A stretch of 64,000 bases of DNA from JAAZKA01 sp034926225 (GTDB lineage Bacteria > Bacillota > Clostridia > Oscillospirales > QAMX01), in the NCBI GenBank assembly GCA_034926225.1, contig JAYFRF010000001.1:310001-374000 (forward strand), given 5' to 3'. Shown piece after piece: positions 18,302-27,161 of the stretch. The stretch's first letter is position 1, and the number at the start of each line of letters is the position of its first letter. Made by a program: the position numbers and the translations under genes. Below the pieces are notes generated by a model, which made no database searches, had not been told where the DNA came from, and saw nothing but the letters and a program-made list of their open reading frames with translations.

Positions 18302-19291
18302 ATGCGTATCGCCATGTTACAGGATCACGCGTCGGTTCCGTCGATCTTCTCCCAGAAAGCGCTTGTACGGCTCGCCTCCATCGGCGAAGTTATCCGCAAC
18401 GACGGCGCCCCGACCGACGAAAACGTGAAGAAGACCATCGCCGGCGCCGATATTGCCATCACCTCCTGGGGCAACACGACCCTGCATCGCGAAATCCTTG
18501 ACTGCGCGCCGAATCTGAAGCTGATCGTCCATGCGGCGGGCTCCATCAAGCCCATCGTCTGCGACGAGGTCTGGGACCGCGGCATCCGCGTTACCGGCTC
18601 CCCGAAGCCCCTTGGCATGGGCGTCGCTGAAACCGCGCTCGGCTTTACGATCACTGCTTCGAAGAACTATTATAACCTCAACGCAAATATCCACGCAAAC
18701 GGACCCTGGCATGAGGGCTACGACAACATCCGCGAGCTGTACGACCTTACCGTTGGCGTCATCGGCTCTGGCTGGGCGGGCGGACACTATCTCGAGCTGA
18801 TGCAGAACTTCGGCGTCGAGACGCTCCTGTACGACCCCTATTGCTCCGCGGAAAAGGCCGCGCGCCTGCATACGACGCTCTGCTCTTTCGAGGACGTCCT
18901 GCGCCGCTCCGACATCATCTCCATCCACGCGCCGTCCATTCCCGAAACAAATCACATGTTCAATGCGGATACCCTAAAGCTGATGAAGAAGGATGCCGTC
19001 CTCGTCAATACCGCGCGCGGCTCCATCATCGACGAGAAAGCACTGTATGAGCATATGGCAGCGGGTAACCTCAAGTACGCCTGCCTCGACGTCTTCGATC
19101 CCGAACCGCCCAAGGAGGATAATCCCCTCCGTACGCTGCCGAACGTCATCATGACCCCCCACCTTGCGGGACTTGCTCAAAACGGCAAGCTGCGCATCGG
19201 TATGCACGCCGCGGATGAGATCGAGAAGTTCCTCTCGGGCCGTCCGATGGACTGCGAAGCGACGCGTGAGATGCTCGCGAAAATGGCGTAA
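18302..19291 (+). CDS. D-isomer specific 2-hydroxyacid dehydrogenase
   Basis: NAD-dependent oxidoreductase of 329 residues. The nucleotide-binding loop is GVIGSGWAGGHYL, followed by the conserved triad regions: VNTARGS (Arg), DPEPP (Glu) and MTPHLAG (His). It resembles phosphoglycerate or hydroxypyruvate dehydrogenase relatives; the substrate is not clear. I start at ATG 18302 (MRIAML), preceded by AAAAGGAG; the upstream in-frame ATG at 18281 contains that site and has none of its own. A terminator separates it from the aminotransferase, but same strand and similar codon use suggest a common catabolic role. Confidence 0.88.
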   Translation: MRIAMLQDHASVPSIFSQKALVRLASIGEVIRNDGAPTDENVKKTIAGADIAITSWGNTTLHREILDCAPNLKLIVHAAGSIKPIVCDEVWDRGIRVTGSPKPLGMGVAETALGFTITASKNYYNLNANIHANGPWHEGYDNIRELYDLTVGVIGSGWAGGHYLELMQNFGVETLLYDPYCSAEKAARLHTTLCSFEDVLRRSDIISIHAPSIPETNHMFNADTLKLMKKDAVLVNTARGSIIDEKALYEHMAAGNLKYACLDVFDPEPPKEDNPLRTLPNVIMTPHLAGLAQNGKLRIGMHAADEIEKFLSGRPMDCEATREMLAKMA

Positions 19292-19322
19292 ACGACGCTA
19301 TTATTGCGTTATTTGACTTTTT

Positions 19323-19354
19323 GGGGGCAGACAACGTTCGTCTGCCCCTTTTAC
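19323..19354 (+). terminator. Intrinsic terminator
   Basis: GGGGCAGAC / GTCTGCCCC stem with loop AACGTTC and a TTTT tail, after the 2-hydroxyacid dehydrogenase gene. Confidence 0.85.
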
Positions 19355-19427
19355 GCTTGCTTTTTTTCGCAATTAAGTATATGATACAGATAGTAAAATT
19401 CTCGATATCTACAAAGGAGGCTCGTTT

Positions 19428-20651
19428 ATGCGAAGCTGGAACGAAAGACTACATGCGACCATGCCGCATGGTTCCTCTACGACGTCCAAAGCGCCCCATC
19501 TCCTGCCTGAGGAGCCGGAGATCATCGTACGCGGCAAGGGCTGCCGTGTGTGGGATGAAAAGGGCCGCGAATTCATCGATTACCGCAATGGGCTCGGCCC
19601 CGTATCTTTGGGTTACTGCTACCCCGCTGTTATGGAAGCTATCGCCGCGCAAATGGAAAACGGTATCGTTTTTGGCCACCCGACCGCGCTGGAGTGCGAA
19701 GTGTCGGAAATGCTCTGCGATGTGATCCCCTGCGCGGATCAGGCGCGTTTTTTAAAAACCGGCGGCGAGGCCTGCTCCGCCGCGATCCGTATCGCCCGCG
19801 CATATACGGGACATGACCATATTATCCAGATCGGCTATAACGGCTGGCTAAATTCCCTCGCGTCCGGCGCGAAGGTCGGTCCGCGCGAGGTCGTACAGCA
19901 TATCCCCGGCGTTCCCGCCGCGATATCTGCGCTCTACCATGCGGCCGGCTGGAATGATCAGAAGAAAGTCGCCGACTATTTCGAAGAATACGCCGGCAAT
20001 GTCGCCGCCGTTATCGTTTCGGCCGACTATCAGCGCTTTGAGGAAGGCCGCGCGTTCTACCCGTTCCTCCGCGAGATCACTCGCAGGAACAACTCGCTTT
20101 TAATCTACGATGAAATCGTCACCGGCTTCCGCGTTGCCCCCGGAGGTGTGCAGGAGTATTTCGGCGTCAACCCCGATCTCTGCGTCTTCGCCAAGGCGAT
20201 TGCCAACGGGATGCCGCTCTCTGTCTACGCCGGTGCGCGGGACGTCATGGCGACCTGCGAGCGCTCCGGTTTCTCTATTTCGTCCACCTACGGCGGCGAG
20301 ACGCTCTCCCTTGCGGCCTGCCGCGCAACGATCGAGACCTTCCAAAAGTACGACGTCGTGGGGCATATCAAAAACCACGGCGACTACCTCTGGGGCAAGG
20401 CACGCGAGCTGTTCCAAGCCGAACATGTACCGATGACACTGTCCGGCATCTCCGCGTGCCCAGCTTTCGTCCCGGCCGCGAATGCGCCCGCCGTACTGTT
20501 GCCCGCCTTCTTCCGCGCCGCGTACCGTCACGGCGTATCCCTGTATAACGTAAGCTATGTCAATTTCAGCCATCAGTACACCGACTGCGACGATACGCTT
20601 GCCCGTCTTGCCGAGGCGGTTGCTGACCTGCGCCGGGAGGGTTTGATTTGA
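19428..20651 (+). CDS. Class III aminotransferase (glutamate-1-semialdehyde aminomutase-like)
   Basis: A 407-residue PLP-dependent aminotransferase. Motifs: GPVSLGYCYPAVMEAI, TGGEACSAAIRIARAYTG (PLP phosphate), IYDEIVTGFR (Asp binding the pyridine N) and FAKAIANGMPLS with the Schiff-base lysine. Sequence type is the HemL-like group, but there is no haem gene nearby, so it more likely acts on a catabolic amino compound. AAAGGAGG precedes the ATG. Its stop overlaps the TTG start of the first amidohydrolase, so translation is coupled. Confidence 0.88.
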   Translation: MRSWNERLHATMPHGSSTTSKAPHLLPEEPEIIVRGKGCRVWDEKGREFIDYRNGLGPVSLGYCYPAVMEAIAAQMENGIVFGHPTALECEVSEMLCDVIPCADQARFLKTGGEACSAAIRIARAYTGHDHIIQIGYNGWLNSLASGAKVGPREVVQHIPGVPAAISALYHAAGWNDQKKVADYFEEYAGNVAAVIVSADYQRFEEGRAFYPFLREITRRNNSLLIYDEIVTGFRVAPGGVQEYFGVNPDLCVFAKAIANGMPLSVYAGARDVMATCERSGFSISSTYGGETLSLAACRATIETFQKYDVVGHIKNHGDYLWGKARELFQAEHVPMTLSGISACPAFVPAANAPAVLLPAFFRAAYRHGVSLYNVSYVNFSHQYTDCDDTLARLAEAVADLRREGLI

Positions 20652-21406
20652 ACGGACTGACCATTATCGATATGCACACGCATATCTGGCGCGGACGCTA
20701 TGAAGCCGACGAGAAGCTGCTTTTGCAGGCCATTGAACGCTACGAGCTGCGCCGCATCTATGTGTCCGCGCTAGGCGGCTATACACCCGACGAGGAAACT
20801 GTCGACGATTTAAACGCTCATACCGCCGCGTTCGTAAAAAGCCATCCGGAACACGTTTCCGGCTATGTATATGTCAGCCCCGAGCATCAAAACGCGCTCG
20901 ACGTGCTGCGGCGCGGCATCGAACAGCAGGGACTTTCGGGCCTGAAGCTCTGGGTGTCCACCTACTGCGACGAGCCGTGCGTCTTCCCTTTAATTGAGTA
21001 CTGCGAAAGTCACGGTCTGCCGGTGCTGGTTCACAGCTTCCATAAGGCCAACGGCCAAGTCGCATCCGAGACTGTCGGCAAGAATGTAGCGAATCTCGCA
21101 CGGCGCTATCCGAAGGCAAAGCTCATCATGGCGCACCTCGGCGGCAACTGCTACAACGGCGTCCCCGCCATCCGCGACTGCAAGAACGTCTGGTGCGACT
21201 ACTGCGGTTCGATCTTCCGCGGCGATGAATTGAATTACGCCGTCGAGCAGCTCGGCGTCGACCGCATCCTCTACGGCACCGATATGCCCGGTTCCTTCGT
21301 CGTCAACATCGGTCAGGTGCTGGAAGCCGATCTCACCGCTGCCGAACGGGATAAGATACTCTATCTGAACACCGAAAAGCTATTCGACCGCAGCTTCCGG
21401 CTGTAA
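20648..21406 (+). CDS. Metal-dependent amidohydrolase (amidohydrolase 2 type)
   Basis: A 252-residue TIM-barrel hydrolase. The N terminus has the metal-binding HxH (IDMHTHIW), later LVHSFHK, a histidine in KLIMAHLGG and the late aspartate in ILYGTDMPG. This set fits the PF04909 group, which includes decarboxylases and lactonases. It starts at TTG 20648, overlapping the aminotransferase stop, with GGGAGG 5 nt upstream. Together with the next gene it forms a pair of related but unequal proteins. Confidence 0.85.
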   Translation: MNGLTIIDMHTHIWRGRYEADEKLLLQAIERYELRRIYVSALGGYTPDEETVDDLNAHTAAFVKSHPEHVSGYVYVSPEHQNALDVLRRGIEQQGLSGLKLWVSTYCDEPCVFPLIEYCESHGLPVLVHSFHKANGQVASETVGKNVANLARRYPKAKLIMAHLGGNCYNGVPAIRDCKNVWCDYCGSIFRGDELNYAVEQLGVDRILYGTDMPGSFVVNIGQVLEADLTAAERDKILYLNTEKLFDRSFRL

Positions 21407-21425
21407 AAGGGAGGACATGAACCAT

Positions 21426-22190
21426 ATGAATCATCTCGATTGCGGCTGTTTTGTCGGAACCTGGCCGTTTCACAAGGTGCGCAAGCCTACTTTCGCTGAT
21501 CTGCGCTCGCTCCATATGAAAAACGGTATCGCCGGCGGCTTTATCTCTTCGACCAATGCGATTTTCTGGAACGACCCTTGGGAAGCGGAGCTGGATCTCG
21601 CGAAAGCCCTCGTCGGATTTCCCACTTATCGACACGTTATGACCGTCAATCCCACCCAGCCCGGTACCTGGGACGATCTTGAACGCGCACACCATATCTT
21701 CCCCGTTGCCGGTATCCGTATCCTGCCCGGCTTCCACGGCTATACACTAAGCGACGACTGTGCGAAGCCGTTGTGGGACTGGCTCCGGCGGCATCGGGTT
21801 CCGCTCTTTTTGAGCATGCGCGTCGAGGATGAACGCGTGACGCATCTGTTCCACCCCCGTTCGCTGACCGTTGCCGAGGTCGATGCGTTCCTGAAAGCGG
21901 AAACCGGCTTCCCAGTCGTACTCTCCAATATTCGCGACGGCGAGCTGCCCGCGCTTCGCGAGACGATACTCGCGCGCGACGATGTCTTCGCCGACACCGC
22001 CGGATTTAAAGGTTCCCTCTTCTTTCTCGACGACCTCGCGCCGACTGGACTCCTGCCCCGTGTGCTGTACGGCTCGTACGCGCCTATCCATTGCCTGAAA
22101 TCGACGCTGCTTGTCGTCGAGACCTCAAAGGTTACGGATAGTAAAAAAAATGCCATACTGACGGCTGAAAACTTTTTAAAGAAGTTATAA
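21426..22190 (+). CDS. Amidohydrolase-fold protein lacking the HxH metal motif
   Basis: A 254-residue relative of the preceding protein. Where the active enzymes have DxHxH, this one reads LDCGCFVGTWPFHK, so the first two metal ligands are absent. It keeps GIRILPGFHGYTL and a late LYGSYAP in place of YGTD. It may be an inactive partner, or use metal differently. Two ATGs are possible: 21417 is only 2 nt after GGGAGG, so I prefer 21426 (11 nt). Follows the active paralogue by 19 nt and ends before a strong terminator. Confidence 0.75.
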   Translation: MNHLDCGCFVGTWPFHKVRKPTFADLRSLHMKNGIAGGFISSTNAIFWNDPWEAELDLAKALVGFPTYRHVMTVNPTQPGTWDDLERAHHIFPVAGIRILPGFHGYTLSDDCAKPLWDWLRRHRVPLFLSMRVEDERVTHLFHPRSLTVAEVDAFLKAETGFPVVLSNIRDGELPALRETILARDDVFADTAGFKGSLFFLDDLAPTGLLPRVLYGSYAPIHCLKSTLLVVETSKVTDSKKNAILTAENFLKKL

Positions 22191-22194
22191 TGGT

Positions 22195-22235
22195 AAGCGG
22201 GGCGTGCATACAAGCTCGCCCCGCTTCTTTTTTTT
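22195..22235. terminator. Intrinsic terminator
   Basis: AAGCGGGGCG (22195-22204) pairs with CGCCCCGCTT (22217-22226), followed by CTTTTTTTT. It ends the rightward aminotransferase/amidohydrolase operon and could also mark the end of the converging activator gene. Confidence 0.85.
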
Positions 22236-23778
22236 AAAACATCATATTTTCTACGAATTTTTCCATAAATACCGGATTCTCTGCAAGCGGCATCGTCCGG
22301 GCTTCCTGCGCAAGCTCTTCGGAGTAATTAAGCAGCGACCGATTCCGCAGCACGGCGGCGGCTCCCATACCTGCGGCATTCCCGACTGCGACCGTCTTTG
22401 CCGCATATCCACGGGGCAGCAGACCGATCGCTTCCGCACTCGCCGGATTTAACACCGTACCGAATCCACCCGCGAGATATACCGCGCCAAGGGAGTCCGC
22501 CGTCAGCCCCGCCGTCTCCATCAGCGTTTCCATCCCCGAACAAATCGCCGACTTCGCAAGCTGTACCGCCCTCACGTCCTTCTGTGTGAACAGCACGTCC
22601 GTCGCCCCTATACGCAAGTCTCCATCCTCCGTGATGTACCCTTCCGTGTCGGCATCCTCGTCTATGTAACCCGTTTCGTCAATCAGTCCAAGCTGCAAAA
22701 ACGCCGCGACCGCATCCAAGAGCCCGGAACCGCAGATACCGACGGCCTTCGCGTCCCCCACCGTCTGCGTAACGATACGCTTGCCCTCCACGGATACTTT
22801 GCTGATTGCACCGTCCTGCGCCGTCATTCCCCGTGAGATGCCCGCGCCTTCAAACGCGGGTCCCGCCGCTGTCGCGCAGCAGAGGAGCCGTTTTCCGTCC
22901 CACAGCGCCATCTCCCCGTTCGTGCCGATATCGACGAGCAGACACGGCCTATCCCCCTCGCACAGTGCCGTCGAAAGGATGCCTGCCGTAATGTCGCCGC
23001 CGACAAATGCAGAAATGCTGCGCATCAGGTAGATTTTTGCGTCCGATACGCGCAACCCGAGCGCCTCCGGCGTGCAATACTCCCCGAACAGCTCGTCCGC
23101 TTCAAACGGTGACCGCGACAGCGCGTACGGATTCCGCTCAGTCAGCAGATAGAGCATCGTCGTATTTCCCGTAAAGACCACCGCGCCGATCTGCCGTAAA
23201 TCAAGCTTTGCCTTCCGGCAGAGCTGCATAATCAACTCATTCGCGCCGTCCCGAATTGCCAGCGCCAGCGCCGCCGCATCCTCTCCGAGCGCACGCTCGA
23301 TCCGCGTTACGACGTCCGCGCCAAAGCGTCCCTGTGGATTTGCCAGACTTGCCGACGCATATCCTTTCCCTGTGGCAAGCTCGTAAAGATATCCCGCGAC
23401 CGTCGTCGTGCCGATATCGATGGCGATGCCAAACCCGCTTGCCCAAGGCTCCGGCGACACGGGTCGTGTGGCACCTTCCGTCTGAATGCGCATCTCACCC
23501 CGATGCAGCAATGTGACCTCCGCATTGCCTGTCAGCGTCGTCATGCAGGCGTAACGGATACCGGATGCGCGCTCGTCTCCCGACAGCAGCGCCGCCTCGT
23601 GCGTGTCAGGAGGTATGGCATTCCCCGTAACGCGGACTTTGCACTGTAAACAGCGCCTTTTCCCGCCGCAAGGCATATCGCAGCCCGTATTATGCGCGGA
23701 AAACAGGGTTGACAAAAGAGCCGGAGCAGTGTATTCTATTTTTGTGACGTTTTGACCGTCATTGATGCGAAGTTCCAT
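22234..23778 (-). CDS. Corrinoid-enzyme reductive activator (RACE; ASKHA and 2Fe-2S domains)
   Basis: A 514-residue RamA-like protein. N-terminal ferredoxin-type domain (CDMPCGGKRRCLQCKV, then YACMT) carries a 2Fe-2S cluster; the rest is the ASKHA ATPase region with GIAIDIGTTTVAGYL, FTGNTTMLYLL, LLVDIGTNGEMAL, ICGSGLLDAV and a late YLAGGFG. Such proteins use ATP to reduce Co(II) corrinoid proteins back to Co(I) for methyl transfer. GGAGG precedes the ATG. It is divergent from the uroporphyrinogen-decarboxylase-type gene, 93 bp away, so the two are probably regulated together. No corrinoid-binding protein lies in the window. Confidence 0.88.
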   Translation of the reverse strand: MELRINDGQNVTKIEYTAPALLSTLFSAHNTGCDMPCGGKRRCLQCKVRVTGNAIPPDTHEAALLSGDERASGIRYACMTTLTGNAEVTLLHRGEMRIQTEGATRPVSPEPWASGFGIAIDIGTTTVAGYLYELATGKGYASASLANPQGRFGADVVTRIERALGEDAAALALAIRDGANELIMQLCRKAKLDLRQIGAVVFTGNTTMLYLLTERNPYALSRSPFEADELFGEYCTPEALGLRVSDAKIYLMRSISAFVGGDITAGILSTALCEGDRPCLLVDIGTNGEMALWDGKRLLCCATAAGPAFEGAGISRGMTAQDGAISKVSVEGKRIVTQTVGDAKAVGICGSGLLDAVAAFLQLGLIDETGYIDEDADTEGYITEDGDLRIGATDVLFTQKDVRAVQLAKSAICSGMETLMETAGLTADSLGAVYLAGGFGTVLNPASAEAIGLLPRGYAAKTVAVGNAAGMGAAAVLRNRSLLNYSEELAQEARTMPLAENPVFMEKFVENMMF

Positions 23779-23871
23779 CAGAACAGACCTCCATCGACAG
23801 CAGTGACCCTATTATACCCCTCATAGGAATCCCTGTCAAGAAGCCGCTATTTAAATAAGGAGTGTGTGTAT

Positions 23872-24993
23872 ATGTCAATCATCCCAATCCGCAAGCCATG
23901 GAAGTCCGAAATGACCGACCGCGAACGCTTCCGTGCACAGATGCACTATCAGCCCATCGATCGCTGCTTTAATATGGAATTTGGTTACTGGAACGAAAAT
24001 TTTACCAGCTGGAAGCTATTCGTCGACCACGGTATTAAAAACAACGCCGAAGCCGATATCTTCTTCGCTTTCGACCGTATTTTTACTATCGGCGCCAACG
24101 TCTGGATGGACCCACCCTTCCCTACCCGCGTTATCGAACGCCGCGCCAATAAAAACATCCTCCAAAACGCCGACGGACTCCTCGCCGAAGTCCCCGCCGA
24201 CGGGCACGATACTATCCCCCATTACATGCAGTCCTCCGTCATCACCCCCGACGACTGGGCAAAGGTTAAGAAGGAACGCTTTCAGCGTGGCACCCCTGCC
24301 CGGATCCCCGATATCGCGGCGCTCCGCGAGCGCCATCCGGAGAATCGCGATTACCCTCTCGTAATCAACACCGGCTCCATGATCGGTAAAATCCGCGATA
24401 TGCTCACATTCGAAGGCCTCGCCTACGCCTGCTTTGACTATCCGGAAATGGTCGAGGATATGGTCGAAACCTGCTGCGTCCTTGTCGAGGACGAGCTTGA
24501 CCGCATGCTCCCCGCCTTTCAGTTCGACGCCGCCGCCGGTTGGGAGGATATCTGCTTCAAAAACGGCCCCATCGTCACCGTCCCCTTCTTCCGCGACGTC
24601 GTTACCCCACGCTACAAGCGCATCCGTAAAAAGCTCGAGGCCTACGGCATCGATCTCTGGTACATCGACTGCGACGGCGACGTCCGCCCCATCCTCCCCT
24701 ATATGATGGAGGGCGGCATCAACTGCCTGTTCCCCTTCGAGGTCAACGGCTGCGCACATCCAAAAGAACTGTTTGATCATTTCGGTCATGAGCTGCGCAT
24801 TATGGGCGGCTTCGATAAAATGGCGCTCGGCGCCGGACGCGACGCGATCGACCGCTACATGGAATCCATCATCCCTTTAGTCAACCGCGGCGGTTATATC
24901 CCCTTCTGCGACCATCGCTGCCCGCCGAACGTGACGCCGGATGACTATCTTTACTATCTCGACCTTAAAGAAAAGACCTTCGGCATGAAATAA
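23872..24993 (+). CDS. Uroporphyrinogen decarboxylase family protein (methyltransferase-like)
   Basis: A 373-residue protein of the UroD/MtaA fold. The N terminus (PWKSEMTDRERFRAQMHYQPIDR) and middle (FEGLAYACFDYPEMVEDMVE) are those of the non-haem branch found beside corrinoid O- or N-demethylases, in which zinc-bound cofactor receives or donates methyl groups. A CDHRCPPN sequence near the C terminus may supply metal ligands. Start ATG 23872 has AAGGAG 9 nt upstream; the GTG at 23866 is too close. The GNAT gene follows after 13 nt. Substrate not determined. Confidence 0.82.
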   Translation: MSIIPIRKPWKSEMTDRERFRAQMHYQPIDRCFNMEFGYWNENFTSWKLFVDHGIKNNAEADIFFAFDRIFTIGANVWMDPPFPTRVIERRANKNILQNADGLLAEVPADGHDTIPHYMQSSVITPDDWAKVKKERFQRGTPARIPDIAALRERHPENRDYPLVINTGSMIGKIRDMLTFEGLAYACFDYPEMVEDMVETCCVLVEDELDRMLPAFQFDAAAGWEDICFKNGPIVTVPFFRDVVTPRYKRIRKKLEAYGIDLWYIDCDGDVRPILPYMMEGGINCLFPFEVNGCAHPKELFDHFGHELRIMGGFDKMALGAGRDAIDRYMESIIPLVNRGGYIPFCDHRCPPNVTPDDYLYYLDLKEKTFGMK

Positions 24994-25006
24994 AGGAGCA
25001 ATCCAA

Positions 25007-25450
25007 ATGCTACGTCCCGTGACCCCCGCAGATCACGACATGTTTGTGGCACTCTGCCGTGAATTCTACCACTCCCCCGCCGTCCTTGCCCCCATTCCGG
25101 ATGAGTATATTGAAAATACCTTCCGCGAGCTGTGTTCTCCCCGTCCCCTCGCGGAAGCGTATTTTTTTATCGTTGATGACCGCCCAGTCGGCTATTGCCT
25201 GCTCGCCAATGCCTTCTCCACCGAAGCCGGCGGCCGCGTACAGTGGATTGAGGAAATTTACGTACGGCCCGCCTATCAGGGGCGAGGGATAGGGCATGAG
25301 TTTTTCACCTATCTGGAAGCGCACCGCTCCCCCGACGTCAAACGCTTCCGTCTGGAGGTTGAGCCGGACAACGAGGCCGCGAAAAGGCTTTATAAAAAGA
25401 TGGGCTTCCAGCCGCTTCCATACCAGCAGATGGTGAGAGATTATGACTAA
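25007..25450 (+). CDS. GNAT family N-acetyltransferase
   Basis: A 147-residue single-domain acetyltransferase. The acetyl-CoA loop is VRPAYQGRGIGHEFF, preceded by the strand VQWIEEIY, and followed by NEAAKRLYKKMGF, the usual C-terminal motif. AAAGGAG precedes the ATG. Downstream in the same operon as the UroD-type gene, but GNAT proteins sit in many contexts and its substrate cannot be told. Confidence 0.85.
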   Translation: MLRPVTPADHDMFVALCREFYHSPAVLAPIPDEYIENTFRELCSPRPLAEAYFFIVDDRPVGYCLLANAFSTEAGGRVQWIEEIYVRPAYQGRGIGHEFFTYLEAHRSPDVKRFRLEVEPDNEAAKRLYKKMGFQPLPYQQMVRDYD

Positions 25451-25524
25451 TGCAAGAAATACCGAACCCAATGCCTCTGAAAAGGGAATATTATGGGATT
25501 CTTATATAATGAGGATCGCTAAAA

Positions 25525-26274
25525 ATGTTAATATCATATGTTGACGCTTTAAATATAGCAGAATGCTTTTCACGCGAAATAGCATGTAAATTTGGTAATC
25601 AAATTATTGCTGTTTATGCAATTGGTTCATTGGCAAGCGATTATTATCGACCAGGACAAAGTGACATTGATACTGCTGTTATAACAAATTGTACAAGAAA
25701 CAATTTACAGCCATTAAGTTCCGAGATTGAAAATATAGCTGATACATATTGGGATAAATATAATGTTCCCAAAGGTTTTGGTGCAATCGTTTTTGCCGAT
25801 GAACAGTTATACCCTCCTTATATCAAAAATGAAGAATTGATATTGGAAATCCTGCGATTAAAGACGCAATCTAGACTGCTATATGGGTATTATGATGTTG
25901 ATGCTATACCAACACCGACGAAACATGATATCATTGAAGATGCCTGTGCCTTTCAGAAATGGGCAGATGAAGAAAAAGTCAGAAATCCTAATTTTAAGAT
26001 AGATTCCATTCAAACATTTGTGAATTCGTCGTTAATTGCGTTAAAAAGATATTTAATGATAAAACACGGAATCATTGAATTTAATAAATTTAAGGTGATT
26101 GACCTATACTTAACCCATGATCCACCTTTTGTTAATGATGAAATATTCGCATTTATTAATAAGAATTTAAATGGAGATACTACTAAATGCAATGACGTTA
26201 AATTCACACAAATGGTCGAATGGCATGATGAATTGTATGAAGTTATCAACAAATTAGTATTATACACAGAATAA
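25525..26274 (+). CDS. Nucleotidyltransferase domain protein, AT-rich
   Basis: A 249-residue protein with a polymerase-beta type nucleotidyltransferase motif near the N terminus: AIGSLASDYYRPGQSDIDTAV (GS, then DxD). The rest is helical, with an aminoglycoside-adenylyltransferase-like overall plan, but no closer assignment is possible. Base composition is strikingly AT-rich compared with both neighbours (many AAA, AAT, ATT, TTA codons), which suggests recent horizontal transfer. No insertion sequence or repeat is visible at its borders. Confidence 0.7.
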   Translation: MLISYVDALNIAECFSREIACKFGNQIIAVYAIGSLASDYYRPGQSDIDTAVITNCTRNNLQPLSSEIENIADTYWDKYNVPKGFGAIVFADEQLYPPYIKNEELILEILRLKTQSRLLYGYYDVDAIPTPTKHDIIEDACAFQKWADEEKVRNPNFKIDSIQTFVNSSLIALKRYLMIKHGIIEFNKFKVIDLYLTHDPPFVNDEIFAFINKNLNGDTTKCNDVKFTQMVEWHDELYEVINKLVLYTE

Positions 26275-26347
26275 GCATATTTTAAAATTGTGAAAATCTG
26301 ATTTAATGGATAAATAGAGGATTTTTCGTCAAAAAAATAGAAAGCTC

Positions 26348-26376
26348 TTGACTTTGCGGGAAAAGTATGCTATGCT
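26348..26376 (+). promoter_or_regulatory. Promoter of the rplU-prp-rpmA operon
   Basis: TTGACT (26348-26353), 17-nt spacer, TATGCT (26371-26376), about 165 nt before rplU. Confidence 0.8.
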
Positions 26377-26382
26377 ATATAA

Positions 26383-26541
26383 GCCGCATCTTAGTCAGGC
26401 GGTTTCGACCCATGCCCGAAAGGCAAGAAGCGAAACAAAGAAGCTGCGCCGAACGCGGTGGCGCGCGCCTGCCAGAGCGAGTCCGCGTGGGTCATGTGCA
26501 CCGCACATTGACCGCGTTATGAAAGAGAGGTGCTACCGGGG
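26383..26541 (+). ncRNA. Ribosomal protein L21 leader (cis-regulatory RNA)
   Basis: The untranslated leader of rplU between its promoter and start codon. It has several hairpins, including GGTCATGTGC / GCACATTGACC around 26495-26515, followed directly by the ribosome binding site region GAGAGGTG. Position and shape match the L21 leader known in Firmicutes, thought to give feedback control by L21. I identify it by context and hairpins, not by a covariance search. Confidence 0.6.
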
Positions 26542-26859
26542 ATGCTATATGCAGTTATCGAGACCGGCGGCAAGCAAGTGAAGGTCACCGAGGGTGAAGT
26601 TGTTTTCCTGGAAAAGCTCGAAGCCGAGGAGAGCGCGAACGTGACGTTCGATAAGATTCTTCTTTGCGGCGACGAGAACGGTGTCAATATCGGCGTTCCG
26701 TATGTGAAGGACGCAAAAGTCGAGGCTAAAGTCGTTAAGAACGGCAAGGCTAAGAAGGTTACGATCTTCAAGTACAACGCGAAAAAGAATTACCGTAAAA
26801 AGCAGGGACATCGTCAGCCCTACACCAAGGTGCAGATCGAGAAGATCATTGTCGCATGA
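26542..26859 (+). CDS. rplU: 50S ribosomal protein L21
   Basis: A 105-residue large-subunit protein: begins MLYAVIETGGKQVKVTEG, the diagnostic L21 N terminus, and ends with YRKKQGHRQPYTKVQIEKI, which binds 23S rRNA. I use ATG 26542; an in-frame GTG 12 nt upstream is part of the ribosome binding site region. The downstream prp start overlaps its stop (ATGA). Confidence 0.97.
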   Translation: MLYAVIETGGKQVKVTEGEVVFLEKLEAEESANVTFDKILLCGDENGVNIGVPYVKDAKVEAKVVKNGKAKKVTIFKYNAKKNYRKKQGHRQPYTKVQIEKIIVA

Positions 26860-27161
26860 TCCGTGTGATCCTTTGGCGTAACAACAGCGAACGGACGGGC
26901 TTCCGTGTCTCCGGACACGCGGGATTCGCCCCTGCGGGACAGGATATCGTCTGCGCGGCCATGAGTGCCGCTGTCAGACTGACGGAACGGATTCTCTCCG
27001 AGATGAAAGCGGATTATACCGCCGCCATCGACCGGGAGAAGAACGTCGTCGAAATCCGAACCCGCCAGCGTTCAGTTTTGGAAGGATTTGCGCGACTCGC
27101 GCATGAGCTTTCCGAAGAATATCCGGAATATATTCAAGTGACGGAGGTGCGATATGTTTAA
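26856..27161 (+). CDS. prp: Ribosomal-processing cysteine protease Prp
   Basis: A 101-residue cysteine protease that removes the N-terminal extension of L27. The catalytic His is in SGHAGFAPAGQ and the catalytic Cys in DIVCAAMSA, both intact. It lies between rplU and rpmA, as in other Firmicutes, overlapping both by a few bases, so the three are translationally coupled. Confidence 0.95.
   Translation: MIRVILWRNNSERTGFRVSGHAGFAPAGQDIVCAAMSAAVRLTERILSEMKADYTAAIDREKNVVEIRTRQRSVLEGFARLAHELSEEYPEYIQVTEVRYV

Noticed and set aside
24016..24789. Long minus-strand frame of 257 codons
   Set aside because: Antisense shadow of the UroD-type gene in a high-GC region; the sense strand has the conserved motifs.
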